NCBI RefSeq assembly: GCF_016591715.1
Contig: NZ_AP024109.1
Span: 4,464,001-4,528,000, forward strand
Reading direction: 5' to 3'
DNA length: 64,000 bases
From: Mesorhizobium sp. J8
GTDB taxonomy: Bacteria > Pseudomonadota > Alphaproteobacteria > Rhizobiales > Rhizobiaceae
Shown here: piece by piece, positions 10,344 through 19,335 of the stretch
Numbering within the stretch: position 1 is the stretch's first letter
How the letters are laid out: the number at the start of each line of letters is the position of its first letter
Notes under the pieces: generated by a model
Seen by the model: only the letters and a program-made list of their open reading frames with translations
What the model was told of the DNA's origin: nothing
Databases searched by the model: none
Translations under genes and position numbers: made by a program

Positions 10344-11462
10344 TTGATGTCCGACACCGCGAAGTCCCGCGCCGCGACGCTTACCCATTTGCGCAGCGCC
10401 GGTTTCGCCAAGGGCGATCCCATCCCCTTGCCGCTGACCATGGCCTCGATCTTCCACGCGCCGGGCGACGCGACCGGCTTCGATCAATATGGCCGTTTCA
10501 GCAACCCGACCTGGCATGCCGTCGAGCATGCGCTTGGCCATCTGGAAGATGCGCAGTGCGTTGCCTTCCCATCGGGAATGGCGGCGATTTCCGCCGCTTT
10601 CTTCGCGCTCGCCAAATCGGGCGACCGCATCCTTTTGCCGTCGGACGGCTATCACACGACGCGGGCTCTGGCCGAGCGTTTCCTGAAACCGCTCGGCGTC
10701 GCCTATCAGGTGAGGCCGACGGCAAGCATGCTCGATGGCGGCTTCGCCGGCTACCGGGCGGTGTTCGTCGAAAGTCCGTCGAACCCGCGGCTCGACATCT
10801 GCGACATCACCGCCGTCGCCAAGGCCGTCCATGCGCAAGGAGGGCTCCTGATCGTCGACAACACGACGATGACACCCTTCGGCCAGCGCCCGCTGGATCT
10901 CGGTGCCGACGTCGTGGTCTCGGCCGACACCAAGGCGATCAACGGCCATTCGGACGTGCTCTTTGGCCATGTCGCCAGCCGCGATCCCGACATTGTCGCC
11001 AGGGTGAAGGATTGGCGCGAGACGGCCGGCGGTATCCCCGGCCCGTTCGAGGCATGGCTCGTGCATCGCGGCCTCGAGACGCTCGAAGTACGCTTCGACC
11101 GCATGTGCTCGTCGGCCGAAACCATCGCGCGGCGCCTGAAGGACCATCGCGCCGTCAGCGGCTTGCGCTTTCCCGGGCTCGAGGGCGACGCCTCGCACAA
11201 TCTGGCGCGTGCCCAGATGGAGCGCTTCGGTTTTTTGATCTCGTTCGAGCTGGCCTCGGAACAGAAGGCCGAGGCGTTCATCGACAATTGCGCGCTGATT
11301 GAATCGGCAACCTCATTCGGCGGTGTTCATACATCGGCTGAGCGGCGCTCGAAACGCGGCGACGCCGTGCCGCCTGGCTTTGTTCGCCTGGCGATCGGCT
11401 GCGAGCCAGTCGAGGAGCTCTGGCGGGCGATCGAGGCGTCGCTGGACAAGATTGGCGCCTAG
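10344..11462 (+). CDS. Cys/Met-metabolism PLP-dependent enzyme (cystathionine lyase type)
   Basis: A 372-residue fold-type I PLP enzyme of the cystathionine beta/gamma-lyase family. Family landmarks are YGRFSNPTWHAVEHALGHLE near residue 48, the substrate loop around residues 75-80 (PSGMAA), DNTTMTP near 171 and the PLP lysine K196 in ADTKAINGHSD. It should cleave or form C-S bonds in cystathionine or related thioethers; sequence alone does not decide between beta-lyase, gamma-lyase and gamma-synthase. GAGGAT lies eight bases before the ATG. It is transcribed divergently from the dcw operon and converges on parE. Confidence 0.87.
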   Translation: MMSDTAKSRAATLTHLRSAGFAKGDPIPLPLTMASIFHAPGDATGFDQYGRFSNPTWHAVEHALGHLEDAQCVAFPSGMAAISAAFFALAKSGDRILLPSDGYHTTRALAERFLKPLGVAYQVRPTASMLDGGFAGYRAVFVESPSNPRLDICDITAVAKAVHAQGGLLIVDNTTMTPFGQRPLDLGADVVVSADTKAINGHSDVLFGHVASRDPDIVARVKDWRETAGGIPGPFEAWLVHRGLETLEVRFDRMCSSAETIARRLKDHRAVSGLRFPGLEGDASHNLARAQMERFGFLISFELASEQKAEAFIDNCALIESATSFGGVHTSAERRSKRGDAVPPGFVRLAIGCEPVEELWRAIEASLDKIGA

Positions 11463-11467
11463 TCCCG

Positions 11468-11761
11468 CTATACCAGATCGTCAGCCTCGATGTTGCGCCG
11501 GCCATGCAGCACGCGGAGGATTTCGACCGCATCTTCGCCGACGCGGTAAAAGGTGAGATATTCGCCAACGACGAGATGGCGGATGCCCGGAGCGATATCA
11601 TCTCGCAAAGGACCAGATGCAGGGTAAATGGCGAGTTGCTGCCACCGGTTTTCGATGCGATCGAGCAGCCGGTCCGCTGCAGCTTCGCTATCACGCGCAA
11701 CATATTGCCAGATCGCGATCAAATCCTCTTCGGCATGCGAGGTTCGAACGATAGCCCGCAA
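11468..11761 (-). CDS. parE: ParE-type toxin of a toxin-antitoxin module
   Basis: A 97-residue basic protein of the RelE/ParE superfamily. It opens with the typical helical segment (TSHAEEDLIAIWQYVARDS) and ends with the strand-rich part containing the family signature GIRHLVVGEYLTFYRVGED and ILRVLHGRRN. ParE toxins usually poison DNA gyrase; this member's target is inferred. The best start is a TTG four bases after the parD stop, consistent with toxin synthesis coupled to and weaker than antitoxin synthesis. It converges with the upstream PLP-enzyme gene, the stops lying five bases apart. Confidence 0.87.
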   Translation of the reverse strand: MRAIVRTSHAEEDLIAIWQYVARDSEAAADRLLDRIENRWQQLAIYPASGPLRDDIAPGIRHLVVGEYLTFYRVGEDAVEILRVLHGRRNIEADDLV

Positions 11762-11764
11762 GCG

Positions 11765-12040
11765 TCATACCGCTCCGCCGGACCGAAAGCGCCGGCGCGC
11801 TTCAGCCTTGATTTCGTCCATCGATACAAACCGTCCCGGCCCGCTGTCGATCCCCTCCTGAACGAGCTTGCGCAACTCCTCCACGGTGTAACCGAGCAGG
11901 TCGCGGCGCTCCTTCCATTGCCTGAGCGCATCGCGGATCACTTCGCTCGCGGAAGCATACTCTCCGGCGGCTACGACATCGTCGACGGCCTGCGCCAGTT
12001 CCGGCGAAAGCGTGATGCTGCGTTTGTCGACCTGGCCCAT
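11765..12040 (-). CDS. parD: ParD-type antitoxin
   Basis: A 91-residue protein. The N-terminal ribbon-helix-helix DNA-binding part (KRSITLSPELAQAVDDVV, then SASEVIRDALRQWKER) is followed by a C-terminal segment likely to wrap the toxin. Antitoxin-first order, immediate linkage to parE and matching family make the assignment firm. An AGGAG site precedes the ATG. A palindrome 24 bp upstream is the likely operator for autorepression by the ParD-ParE complex. Confidence 0.88.
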   Translation of the reverse strand: MGQVDKRSITLSPELAQAVDDVVAAGEYASASEVIRDALRQWKERRDLLGYTVEELRKLVQEGIDSGPGRFVSMDEIKAEARRRFRSGGAV

Positions 12041-12063
12041 GACGTGCTCCTATTTCGCTAGAA

Positions 12064-12082
12064 GGTACGATTTAATCGCACC
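12064..12082 (-). promoter_or_regulatory. Likely ParD operator palindrome
   Basis: GGTACGAT-TTA-ATCGCACC is an inverted repeat with seven of eight base pairs matching, lying 24-42 bp upstream of the parD start. Its place and size suit a ribbon-helix-helix dimer, so autoregulation of the toxin-antitoxin operon is likely. The binding protein is inferred from position. Confidence 0.5.
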
Positions 12083-12192
12083 AGCTTCAAGACTGACCAC
12101 GTCGGGGAGGCCGCCTCACGGCAATGCTTGAATCAGAGATTCCACCCGTCGGCGTAACCCTGCTGATCCCGTTCAGCTATCGCTAGGACAAA

Positions 12193-12590
<398 letters not shown>

Positions 12591-12594
12591 GGCG

Positions 12595-12623
12595 TATAAA
12601 GGGATTCCCGCTTGAAAACGCAA
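12595..12623 (-). promoter_or_regulatory. Promoter of rnpB
   Basis: On the minus strand TTGCGT (12623-12618), a 17-bp spacer and TTTATA (12600-12595) precede the RNase P RNA by about six bases, placing the start point close to the first base of the P1 helix. The fit of spacing to the RNA end supports a housekeeping sigma factor promoter. Confidence 0.6.
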
Positions 12624-12642
12624 ACGAAAAAGCCGGGTGAGT

Positions 12643-12711
12643 GCCCGAAGCGCAATGGATTTGGGACAACGACATGCATCAGACAGACACTCGTTGCCCA
12701 AATCCATTCCA
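12643..12711. repeat. Dispersed hairpin repeat, variant copy R1
   Basis: AATGGATTTGGG (12654-12665) pairs perfectly with CCCAAATCCATT (12697-12708), extended by CAACG/CGTTG near the stem base. The left part (GCGCA, then GG-TTTGGGACAA-GACA) matches the repeat at 22768-22808 closely, so this is a member of the same family whose stem partner has moved downstream. It sits between the rnpB promoter and the transglycosylase stop, where it may also end transcription. Confidence 0.65.
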
Positions 12712-12720
12712 CGGACGGGC

Positions 12721-13428
12721 TCAGGCCGGCGAACCGAGCGCCGCCATCTGCACCTTGACCTTGCTGCAATAGGCGGCCGAAACCGGATTCATCCGCGTCG
12801 CGCCATGACCCGCATTGTACTTGAGGATCGTGCCGCAGGTGGTGCCGCCGCCGAGACCTTGCGCCATGGCGAGATACTTCATGCCGTATTTGATGTTGGT
12901 GTCGGGATCGAACAACCCCTTGGCCGAACCGGTGTAGCCCATCATGCGCGCCGTGGCCGGCTTGATCTGCATCAGGCCGATCTCGCCGGCGTTGCCGACC
13001 ATGTTCGGCCTGTAGTTGCTTTCGATCTTGATGACGGCCCTGGCCAGCGACACCGGCACGCCATAGCTCGCGGCATAGCGGGCAATGATCGTCGAATACT
13101 GGCCGTCCCCCGTCGCTGGCGACGACAACGCCGGCTTCTCAGGGCGGATGGAGGCTGTCGCGGTCAGGTCGATAGTCTGCCTGTTGTGCTTCGTATTGCG
13201 CCTTGCCGTTCTTTTCGCCGCCTTGGCTGCGGCAACCTTCTCCACCTTGGTCGGAGCGGTTCCCTTGATCGTGGAACCCTCGGCTGCCGGGCTTGCCTTC
13301 GGTGCCGCGGGCGCGGCGGCGAAGCCATTGTCAGCCCGCAAGCTCAGAGGGGCACTGTTCGCTGGATTGAAGGCAAGAGTCATCACTCCGGCAGCAACGG
13401 CTGCCGCTACAACGGTCAATCTTTGCAT
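12721..13428 (-). CDS. Secreted lytic murein transglycosylase (SLT domain)
   Basis: A 235-residue exported protein. It has an N-terminal signal peptide with likely cleavage after NSA, a low-complexity Ala/Pro/Lys linker to about residue 105, then a goose-type SLT domain. The catalytic glutamate is E136 in KIESNYRP; GEIGLMQIKP and the later YNAGHG motif complete the active site. It should cleave the MurNAc-GlcNAc bond, forming 1,6-anhydroMurNAc in the periplasm. Cysteines near the end (TCGTIL, AAYCSK) may form a disulfide. It is one of several wall hydrolases in this stretch. Confidence 0.92.
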   Translation of the reverse strand: MQRLTVVAAAVAAGVMTLAFNPANSAPLSLRADNGFAAAPAAPKASPAAEGSTIKGTAPTKVEKVAAAKAAKRTARRNTKHNRQTIDLTATASIRPEKPALSSPATGDGQYSTIIARYAASYGVPVSLARAVIKIESNYRPNMVGNAGEIGLMQIKPATARMMGYTGSAKGLFDPDTNIKYGMKYLAMAQGLGGGTTCGTILKYNAGHGATRMNPVSAAYCSKVKVQMAALGSPA

Positions 13429-13450
13429 GTAGTCCTGTTCTGTTAGGGCC

Positions 13451-13468
13451 GCGCGAAGAACTTCGCGC
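13451..13468. other. Hairpin GCGCGAAG-AA-CTTCGCGC in the gap before the transglycosylase gene
   Basis: Perfect 8-bp arms with a two-base centre lie 23 bp upstream of the transglycosylase ATG, in the 176-bp gap after the amidase stop. There is no U-run, so it is a weak terminator at best; a leader hairpin or protein-binding palindrome is as likely. I see nothing else in this gap. Confidence 0.35.
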
Positions 13469-13604
13469 AGTTAGGTCAATTCAACGCCGGGGCATCTTGG
13501 GGGATAGACGCCCGACAACTTGCGGGAGAGGCATTTGGAGGCGGAATTGGCGGCAATGAAGGCGGCGCAATTCACTTTAAATGACAGATTGTAATTTAAG
13601 GAAC

Positions 13605-14381
13605 TTATCGCGACTGTTTGGCTGAAGCTGCCTCTACGGAAGCCACGAGCCTTTCAAGTGTGCGGATCGTCGATTTGTCCGCCACGCCATCCACCAGCCG
13701 CCGCCTGAAATGCCGCTGGAACGCCGCCACCACGATCTCCGTCTGTCGGTCGTAGACACCCGATATCTCGACGCCATAGCCATAGAGCGCCAGCATAGAC
13801 TGCAGCGCCTCGACGTCGGCGCCGGTGTCGCCGGCCTTCAGCGCGGCGCCGGGCCTTATCGGCGCCGCCGGCACGAGATGGCCGATACCGGCCGCGAACA
13901 GGGCCTTCCAGGGAAATTTCTCGCCAGGATCGATCTTGCGACCCGGGGCCACGTCCGAATGCGCGAGCACCCTAGCCGCGGGGATCGAGTAACGGCCCAC
14001 GATACCTGCGCACAAGCCGATCACGGCATCGATCTGCCGCCTCCGAAAAGCCTTGTAGCCCAGCGAATGCCCGGGATTGACGATCTCGATGCCAACCGAA
14101 CAGGAGTTGATGTCGGTGCGGCCGAGCCAGGAGCTCTTGCCGGCGTGCCAGGCGCGGTCGCTCTCGCGCACCATCTGCACGATGCGGCCATCCTCGTGGA
14201 CAAGATAGTGCGAGGAGACTTCGCTCGCTGGATCGCACAGCCACGCCTCGGCGCCGGCGCCGCTTGCCATTCCGGTATAATGCAGCACGATCATATCGGG
14301 CCGATGCGTCTCTCGGCGCGGACCGAAATTCGGCGAGACCCGGACCTCGGCGCCTGGCTGGTCGGGCAAAAAGCCGCTCAT
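13605..14381 (-). CDS. amiD: N-acetylmuramoyl-L-alanine amidase, AmiD type, with peptidoglycan-binding domain
   Basis: A 258-residue zinc amidase of the Amidase_2 family. H34 in IVLHYTG and the later LAHSDVAPGRKIDPG segment supply metal ligands and catalytic residues, and SVGIEIVNPGH is a family block. The last 75 residues form a PG_binding_1 domain (ALKAGDTGADVEALQSMLAL). It should cut the MurNAc-L-Ala amide bond in wall fragments. No clear signal peptide is visible at the N-terminus, which raises the possibility of cytoplasmic recycling use. The start overlaps the djlA stop (ATGA). Confidence 0.9.
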   Translation of the reverse strand: MSGFLPDQPGAEVRVSPNFGPRRETHRPDMIVLHYTGMASGAGAEAWLCDPASEVSSHYLVHEDGRIVQMVRESDRAWHAGKSSWLGRTDINSCSVGIEIVNPGHSLGYKAFRRRQIDAVIGLCAGIVGRYSIPAARVLAHSDVAPGRKIDPGEKFPWKALFAAGIGHLVPAAPIRPGAALKAGDTGADVEALQSMLALYGYGVEISGVYDRQTEIVVAAFQRHFRRRLVDGVADKSTIRTLERLVASVEAASAKQSR

Positions 14382-15097
14382 ACGTGCCTGAGGCCCCGCT
14401 CGATCATCTCATAGGCGGCATTGATCGCCGCGACCCTGGTGGTGGCGATCTTGATGAATTCCTGCGGCAGTCCGCGCGCGATCAACCTGTCCGGGTGATT
14501 GTCGGAGATCAGCTTGCGATAGCGTTTCCTGATTTCCTCGAACGGCTTGCCGCGCTCGATGCCCAGAACGACGTAAGGGTCGGCGGCGCCGAGATTGACG
14601 TGCCTGGACAGGATCGCCTCGTAATGCACTTCGTCGATCCGAAAGATCTCGGCGATCCGGTGCAGGAACTGCCCTTCCCGCTCATGGATGAGTCCGTCCG
14701 CCTTGGCGATGTGAAACAGGCCGTCGAGTATGTCTTCCAGCATCATGCAATTGGCATGGCCGGACCCGCAGAGCTGCGCCATGCGCTGGGCATAGGTCTC
14801 GAAGCCGGCAACGTCCTGCTTGGCGATATCGTAAAGCCGCGCCACATTGCGCGTCTCGCTCGGCGGCACCTCGAAGATTTCCTGGAAGGCGCGCACCTCG
14901 TCCTGCGTGACGATGCCGTCGGCCTTGGCCATCTTGGCCGAAAGCGCGATCATCGCCACCGAGAAGGCAACGCGCCGGCGCAGGTCCGGATCGCCGGAAA
15001 ACACGGTGCGCACGGCCTCGACGACATCCGCGACACCCGAGGACGCCGACGACGAAACACGAGCGATGAAGTCGCCAAGGCGGTCCCAAATCGACAT
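14378..15097 (-). CDS. DjlA-like co-chaperone (TerB-like plus C-terminal J domain)
   Basis: The N-terminal part is a TerB/DjlA central-type helical domain (about residues 30-150, with KMAKADGIVTQDE and later AKADGLIHERE repeats). The last 65 residues are a J domain beginning DPYVVLGIERGKPFEEIRKRY with the HPD motif in SDNHPDRL, so it should stimulate a DnaK-type ATPase. Unlike E. coli DjlA I see no strong N-terminal membrane segment. I chose the ATG at 15097; a TTG at 15133 would add 12 residues. It is co-transcribed with the amidase. Confidence 0.85.
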   Translation of the reverse strand: MSIWDRLGDFIARVSSSASSGVADVVEAVRTVFSGDPDLRRRVAFSVAMIALSAKMAKADGIVTQDEVRAFQEIFEVPPSETRNVARLYDIAKQDVAGFETYAQRMAQLCGSGHANCMMLEDILDGLFHIAKADGLIHEREGQFLHRIAEIFRIDEVHYEAILSRHVNLGAADPYVVLGIERGKPFEEIRKRYRKLISDNHPDRLIARGLPQEFIKIATTRVAAINAAYEMIERGLRHV

Positions 15098-15178
15098 GCC
15101 GGCTTCATAGAGCGAACCGGGCGGTTCTATCAAGCCGGGACAATGCCGCAGGGAGCCGGCATCACATGGGAATAACGC

Positions 15179-15205
15179 AAGAAGGCCGGCAATGCCGGCC
15201 TTCTT
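15179..15205 (-). terminator. Terminator after the small lipoprotein gene
   Basis: AAGAAGGCCGGC-AAT-GCCGGCCTTCTT is a perfect 12-bp stem with a 3-nt loop, 21 bp past the lipoprotein stop. T-richness after the stem on the minus strand is modest. Confidence 0.75.
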
Positions 15206-15225
15206 CGAGATTGTCGGTCGACCCC

Positions 15226-15432
15226 TTACTGCGCAGGCGCGGCAGGAGCCGGATTTGTTGCCGGAGCCGGTGTAGCGGGCTTCGAAGCGTCGGGCGAAGC
15301 CGGCTTCATCGGCTGCTCGTTGGCCGGCGGATTGGTGCTCTGGGTTGTGGTCTTGTCGGTACCATTATCGCTGCAAGCCGCGACCCCCAGCAGGGCGAGC
15401 GCCGAAACCGACGCCAGAATGAGCTTCTTCAT
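15226..15432 (-). CDS. Small lipoprotein, Pro/Ala-rich
   Basis: A 68-residue product. Basic start MKKLIL, hydrophobic core and lipobox LGVAAC give an acylated Cys at about residue 20, leaving a mature chain of under 50 residues made of Pro, Ala, Thr and Asn (NPPANEQPMKPASP and following). Such a tail is likely disordered. GAAGGAGAG lies five bases before the ATG. No function can be assigned; a wall-associated or entericidin-like small lipoprotein would fit the size. It is a single-gene unit with its own terminator. Confidence 0.82.
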   Translation of the reverse strand: MKKLILASVSALALLGVAACSDNGTDKTTTQSTNPPANEQPMKPASPDASKPATPAPATNPAPAAPAQ

Positions 15433-15607
15433 GGTATCTCTCCTTCAGCAGACGCTCACATTTCGGTGAGCGGTCGCAGGGAAAATGCATTTAGCGGCTC
15501 GCCGGTTTCGTAACGATGCATTTCCATGTGTAACATCAACTTGCGATTGCTGGCGCCCAAAACCCGAACTAACAGAACATAAGCTTTCGAGATGGTGAGT
15601 AAGCAGA

Positions 15608-18600
15608 ATGCCGGCAGCCGCAGGGACCAAGAAATGGGACTTCTGGATCGACCGCGGCGGCACGTTCACCGACATCATCGGCCGTGATCCGCAGGGCCGC
15701 CTGTACCCTCGAAAACTCCTGTCGGAAAATCCCGAGGCTTATGCGGACGCCGCCATCCAGGGCATTCGCGACCTGTTGGGCCTGAAAGCAGGCGCTGCCA
15801 TTTCCGCCGACGCGATCGGCGAAGTCAAAATGGGCACGACAGTTGCCACCAATGCGTTGCTCGAGCGCAAGGGCGACCGTGTGCTGCTGCTGATCACCAA
15901 AGGTTTTCGCGACGCATTGCGCATCGCCTATCAGGCAAGGCCGGACATCTTCGCCAAGGAGATCATCCTGCCGGAACAGCTCTACGAGCGCGTCATCGAG
16001 ATCGACGAGCGCGTACGTGCCGACGGCTGCGTCGAGCGCCTGCTCGACATCGCGGCCTGCCGCCCGGCGATCGAAAAGGCCAGGGCCGACGGCATCGACG
16101 CGGTCGCCATCGTCTTCATGCATGCCTGGAAATACCCGGACCACGAAAGAGCCGTGGCAAAAGTCTGCCGCAAGATCGGCTTCAGCCAGATCTCGGTCTC
16201 CCACGAGGTCTCGCCGCTGATCAAGCTGGTCGGCCGCGGCGACACCACCGTGGTGGACGCTTATCTGTCGCCGATCCTGTCGCGTTATGTGCAGCGTGTG
16301 GCCGGCGAACTGGGCGCCGGCCCGCGTCTGATGTTCATGATGTCGTCGGGCGGCCTTACCGCCGCCGACATGTTCCAGGGCAAAGACGCGCTGCTTTCGG
16401 GACCGGCGGGCGGCGTCGTCGGCATGGTCGAAACGGCGAAGCTCGCCGGCTTCGACAAGGTCATCGGCTTCGATATGGGCGGCACCTCGACCGACGTCGC
16501 CCATTATGACGGCGAATATGAGCGCGCCTTCGACACCGAGGTCGCCGGCGTGCGCATCCGCGCGCCGATGATGCGCATCCACACGGTCGCCGCCGGCGGA
16601 GGCTCGATCCTGCATTACGAGGCGGGCCGCTTCCGCGTCGGACCGGATTCCGCCGGCGCCAATCCCGGCCCGGCGGCGTACAGGCGTGGCGGCCCGCTCG
16701 CCGTCACCGACGCCAATGTCATGCTGGGCAAATTGCAGCCCGATTTCTTCCCGGCGATTTTCGGCGCGAGCCAGGACCAGCCGCTCGACATTGGCACGGT
16801 CCGCGAAAAATTCGCCGCACTTGCCGCCGAAATCGGCGATGGCCGGACGCCCGAGGCGGTAGCCGAAGGCTTTGTCACCATCGCCGTCGAGAACATGGCC
16901 AACGCCATCAAGAAGATCTCGGTGCAGCGCGGCTACGATGTCACCGAATATCTCCTCAATTGCTTTGGTGGCGCCGGCGGTCAGCACGCCTGCCTGGTCG
17001 CCGATGCGCTCGGCATGGAGGCCGTGCTCATCCATCCTTTCTCAGGGCTGCTTTCGGCTTATGGCATCGGCCTCTCGTCGGTCTTCGCCTCGCGCCAACA
17101 GGGTCTGCTGCAGCCGCTCGCCGAGGAAGCCAGAGCGGCGATCGAGACTCTCATCGCGGCCTTGCGCACGGACGTCATCGCCGAGCTCGGCGAGCAAGGC
17201 ATTGCCGAGGACGCGGTTTCGACGAGGCCCGTGCTCCACATCCGCTACGACGGCACCGACACGGCGTTGCCGGTGAATTTCGAGCATGGCTCGATCTTCC
17301 GCGCCAGGAGCGACTTCGAGGCCGCGCACAAGGCGCAGTTCGGATTCATTTATGACGACAAGCCGATCGTCGTCGAGACCGTTGCCGTCGAAGGCATGGA
17401 AGCCGCGCGACAGGACAAGGCTGAAATCGCCGCCCCTGCCGCACTGGCAGGAGCCGAGCCAAAGCCTTCGGAAAGCCGGCAGATTTATACCGAGGGCCGC
17501 TGGCACGAGGCCGGCGTCTACCGCCGCGAGAACTTGCGGCCCTCCGACACGGTCGCCGGACCCGCGCTGATCATCGAGCCGAACCAGACCATCGTCGTCG
17601 AGCCTGGCTGGCGCGCAGAAATCACCAGTCTCGACCACGTCGTGATCCGCCGCACGGAACGGAAAGCGCGTGCCGCGGCACTCGGCACCGAAGCCGATCC
17701 GGTGATGCTGGAGGTCTTCAACAATCTCTTCATGTCCATAGCCGAACAGATGGGCGTGACGCTGCAGAACACTGCCTATTCGGTCAACATCAAGGAACGG
17801 CTCGACTTCTCCTGCGCCGTGTTCGACCGCCATGGCGCATTGGTCGCCAACGCGCCGCACATGCCGGTGCATCTGGGCTCGATGGACCGTTCCGTCGAAA
17901 CCATCATCCGCCTGAATTCCGGCGACATCCATCCGGGCGACGTGTTCGCGCTCAATGCGCCCTATAATGGCGGCACGCATCTGCCCGACATCACCGTGGT
18001 GACGCCCGTCTTCGACGATGCGCGCAAGGAAATCCTGTTCTGGGCGGCCTCGCGCGGCCACCACGCCGATGTCGGCGGCACCGCGCCCGGCTCGATGACA
18101 CCTTTGGCCACGACGGTAGATGAGGAAGGTGTGCTGTTCGACAATTTCCGCATCGTCGATCGCGGCCGCTTCCGCGAGAAGGAACTGGAGACGCTGCTGA
18201 CCGACCATCCCTACCCAGCGCGCAATCCCGTCCAGAACATCGCCGACCTGAAGGCGCAGATCGCCGCCAACGAAAAAGGCGTGGCGGAGCTGCGCAAGAT
18301 GGTCGCGCATTTCGGCCTCGACGTCGTCGAAGCCTATATGGGCCATGTGCAGGACAATGCCGCCGAGAGCGTGCGCCGCGTGATAGAACGGCTTCCCGAC
18401 AGCGCAGCATATGAATACCCGACCGACACCGGCCAGGTGATCAAGGTGAAGATCACCGTCGACCGGCAAAAGCGCGAGGCGACCGTCGATTTCACCGGCA
18501 CCTCGCCTGTCATGAAGAACAATTTCAACGCGCCGGAACCGGTGGCCCGCGCCGCGGTGCTCTATGCCTTCCGCGTCATGGTCGAGGACATGATCCCGAT

Positions 18601-19240
18601 GAACGCAGGGTGCCTCAGGCCGATCAACATCGTCATCCCCGACGGCTCGATGCTGAAGCCCGCCTACCCCGCCGCCGTCGTCGCCGGCAATGTCGAGACC
18701 TCGCAGCACGTCACCAACGCCCTGTTCGGCGCGATGGGCGCGATCGCCAACGCGCAAGGCACGATGAACAATCTCACCTTCGGCAACAGGAAATACCAGT
18801 ATTACGAAACGATCTGCTCCGGCTCGCCGGCCGGCCGGATGAATTCAGGCCGCGGCTTCGCCGGCACATCCGGCGTGCACACCCATATGACCAACTCGCG
18901 CCTCACCGATCCGGAGGTGCTGGAACTGCGTTTCCCCGTCGTGCTGGAAGACTTCCACATCCGCGAAGGCTCTGGCGGCAAGGGCAAATGGAACGCTGGC
19001 GACGGCACAAGGCGCACTATCCGCTTCCTCGAACAGATGGAATGCGCGATCCTGTCCTCGCACCGTAACCGGCCGCCTCAAGGCCTCGAGGGCGGCGGCG
19101 ACGGCGAGGCCGGCTCGACCAAGGTCAGACGTAATGACGGCACGGTCGACGTGTTGAAGGCCTGCGACCAGACCACGCTCGAGGCCGGCGAGGCCGTCAT
19201 CGTCACCACGCCGACACCCGGAGCATTCGGAAAACCGTAA
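15608..19240 (+). CDS. 5-oxoprolinase (ATP-hydrolysing), fused HyuA-HyuB type
   Basis: A 1210-residue protein. The N-terminal two thirds is the hydantoinase A-like ATPase half ([19 protein letters not shown] at the start, [19 protein letters not shown] near 290). The C-terminal part from about residue 695 is the hydantoinase B-like half ([14 protein letters not shown], then [29 protein letters not shown] and [10 protein letters not shown]). The single-chain arrangement and length match eukaryotic-type 5-oxoprolinase, which opens 5-oxo-L-proline to L-glutamate with ATP. N-methylhydantoinase or acetone-carboxylase relatives are usually split. It stands alone, upstream of the betaine-lipid genes. 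Confidence 0.88.
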   Translation: MPAAAGTKKWDFWIDRGGTFTDIIGRDPQGRLYPRKLLSENPEAYADAAIQGIRDLLGLKAGAAISADAIGEVKMGTTVATNALLERKGDRVLLLITKGFRDALRIAYQARPDIFAKEIILPEQLYERVIEIDERVRADGCVERLLDIAACRPAIEKARADGIDAVAIVFMHAWKYPDHERAVAKVCRKIGFSQISVSHEVSPLIKLVGRGDTTVVDAYLSPILSRYVQRVAGELGAGPRLMFMMSSGGLTAADMFQGKDALLSGPAGGVVGMVETAKLAGFDKVIGFDMGGTSTDVAHYDGEYERAFDTEVAGVRIRAPMMRIHTVAAGGGSILHYEAGRFRVGPDSAGANPGPAAYRRGGPLAVTDANVMLGKLQPDFFPAIFGASQDQPLDIGTVREKFAALAAEIGDGRTPEAVAEGFVTIAVENMANAIKKISVQRGYDVTEYLLNCFGGAGGQHACLVADALGMEAVLIHPFSGLLSAYGIGLSSVFASRQQGLLQPLAEEARAAIETLIAALRTDVIAELGEQGIAEDAVSTRPVLHIRYDGTDTALPVNFEHGSIFRARSDFEAAHKAQFGFIYDDKPIVVETVAVEGMEAARQDKAEIAAPAALAGAEPKPSESRQIYTEGRWHEAGVYRRENLRPSDTVAGPALIIEPNQTIVVEPGWRAEITSLDHVVIRRTERKARAAALGTEADPVMLEVFNNLFMSIAEQMGVTLQNTAYSVNIKERLDFSCAVFDRHGALVANAPHMPVHLGSMDRSVETIIRLNSGDIHPGDVFALNAPYNGGTHLPDITVVTPVFDDARKEILFWAASRGHHADVGGTAPGSMTPLATTVDEEGVLFDNFRIVDRGRFREKELETLLTDHPYPARNPVQNIADLKAQIAANEKGVAELRKMVAHFGLDVVEAYMGHVQDNAAESVRRVIERLPDSAAYEYPTDTGQVIKVKITVDRQKREATVDFTGTSPVMKNNFNAPEPVARAAVLYAFRVMVEDMIPMNAGCLRPINIVIPDGSMLKPAYPAAVVAGNVETSQHVTNALFGAMGAIANAQGTMNNLTFGNRKYQYYETICSGSPAGRMNSGRGFAGTSGVHTHMTNSRLTDPEVLELRFPVVLEDFHIREGSGGKGKWNAGDGTRRTIRFLEQMECAILSSHRNRPPQGLEGGGDGEAGSTKVRRNDGTVDVLKACDQTTLEAGEAVIVTTPTPGAFGKP

Positions 19241-19257
19241 GAATTCGTGACAACCTG

Positions 19258-19286
19258 CCGTCAACAGGCTGTCACCTGCCTGTCAT
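19258..19286 (+). promoter_or_regulatory. PHO box upstream of btaA
   Basis: CTGTCAC-CTGC-CTGTCAT at 19269-19286 is the classical two-half PhoB site with 11-bp repeat spacing, and a third weaker copy CCGTCAA lies exactly 11 bp further upstream (19258-19264). PhoB activates betaine-lipid synthesis under phosphate limitation in rhizobia. The site covers the upstream ATG candidate at 19285, favouring the later start for btaA. Confidence 0.8.
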
Positions 19287-19335
19287 GACGCTGCGCTACC
19301 CGCTTGCGCCAACGCAAACGGGGAATCACCTTTCC

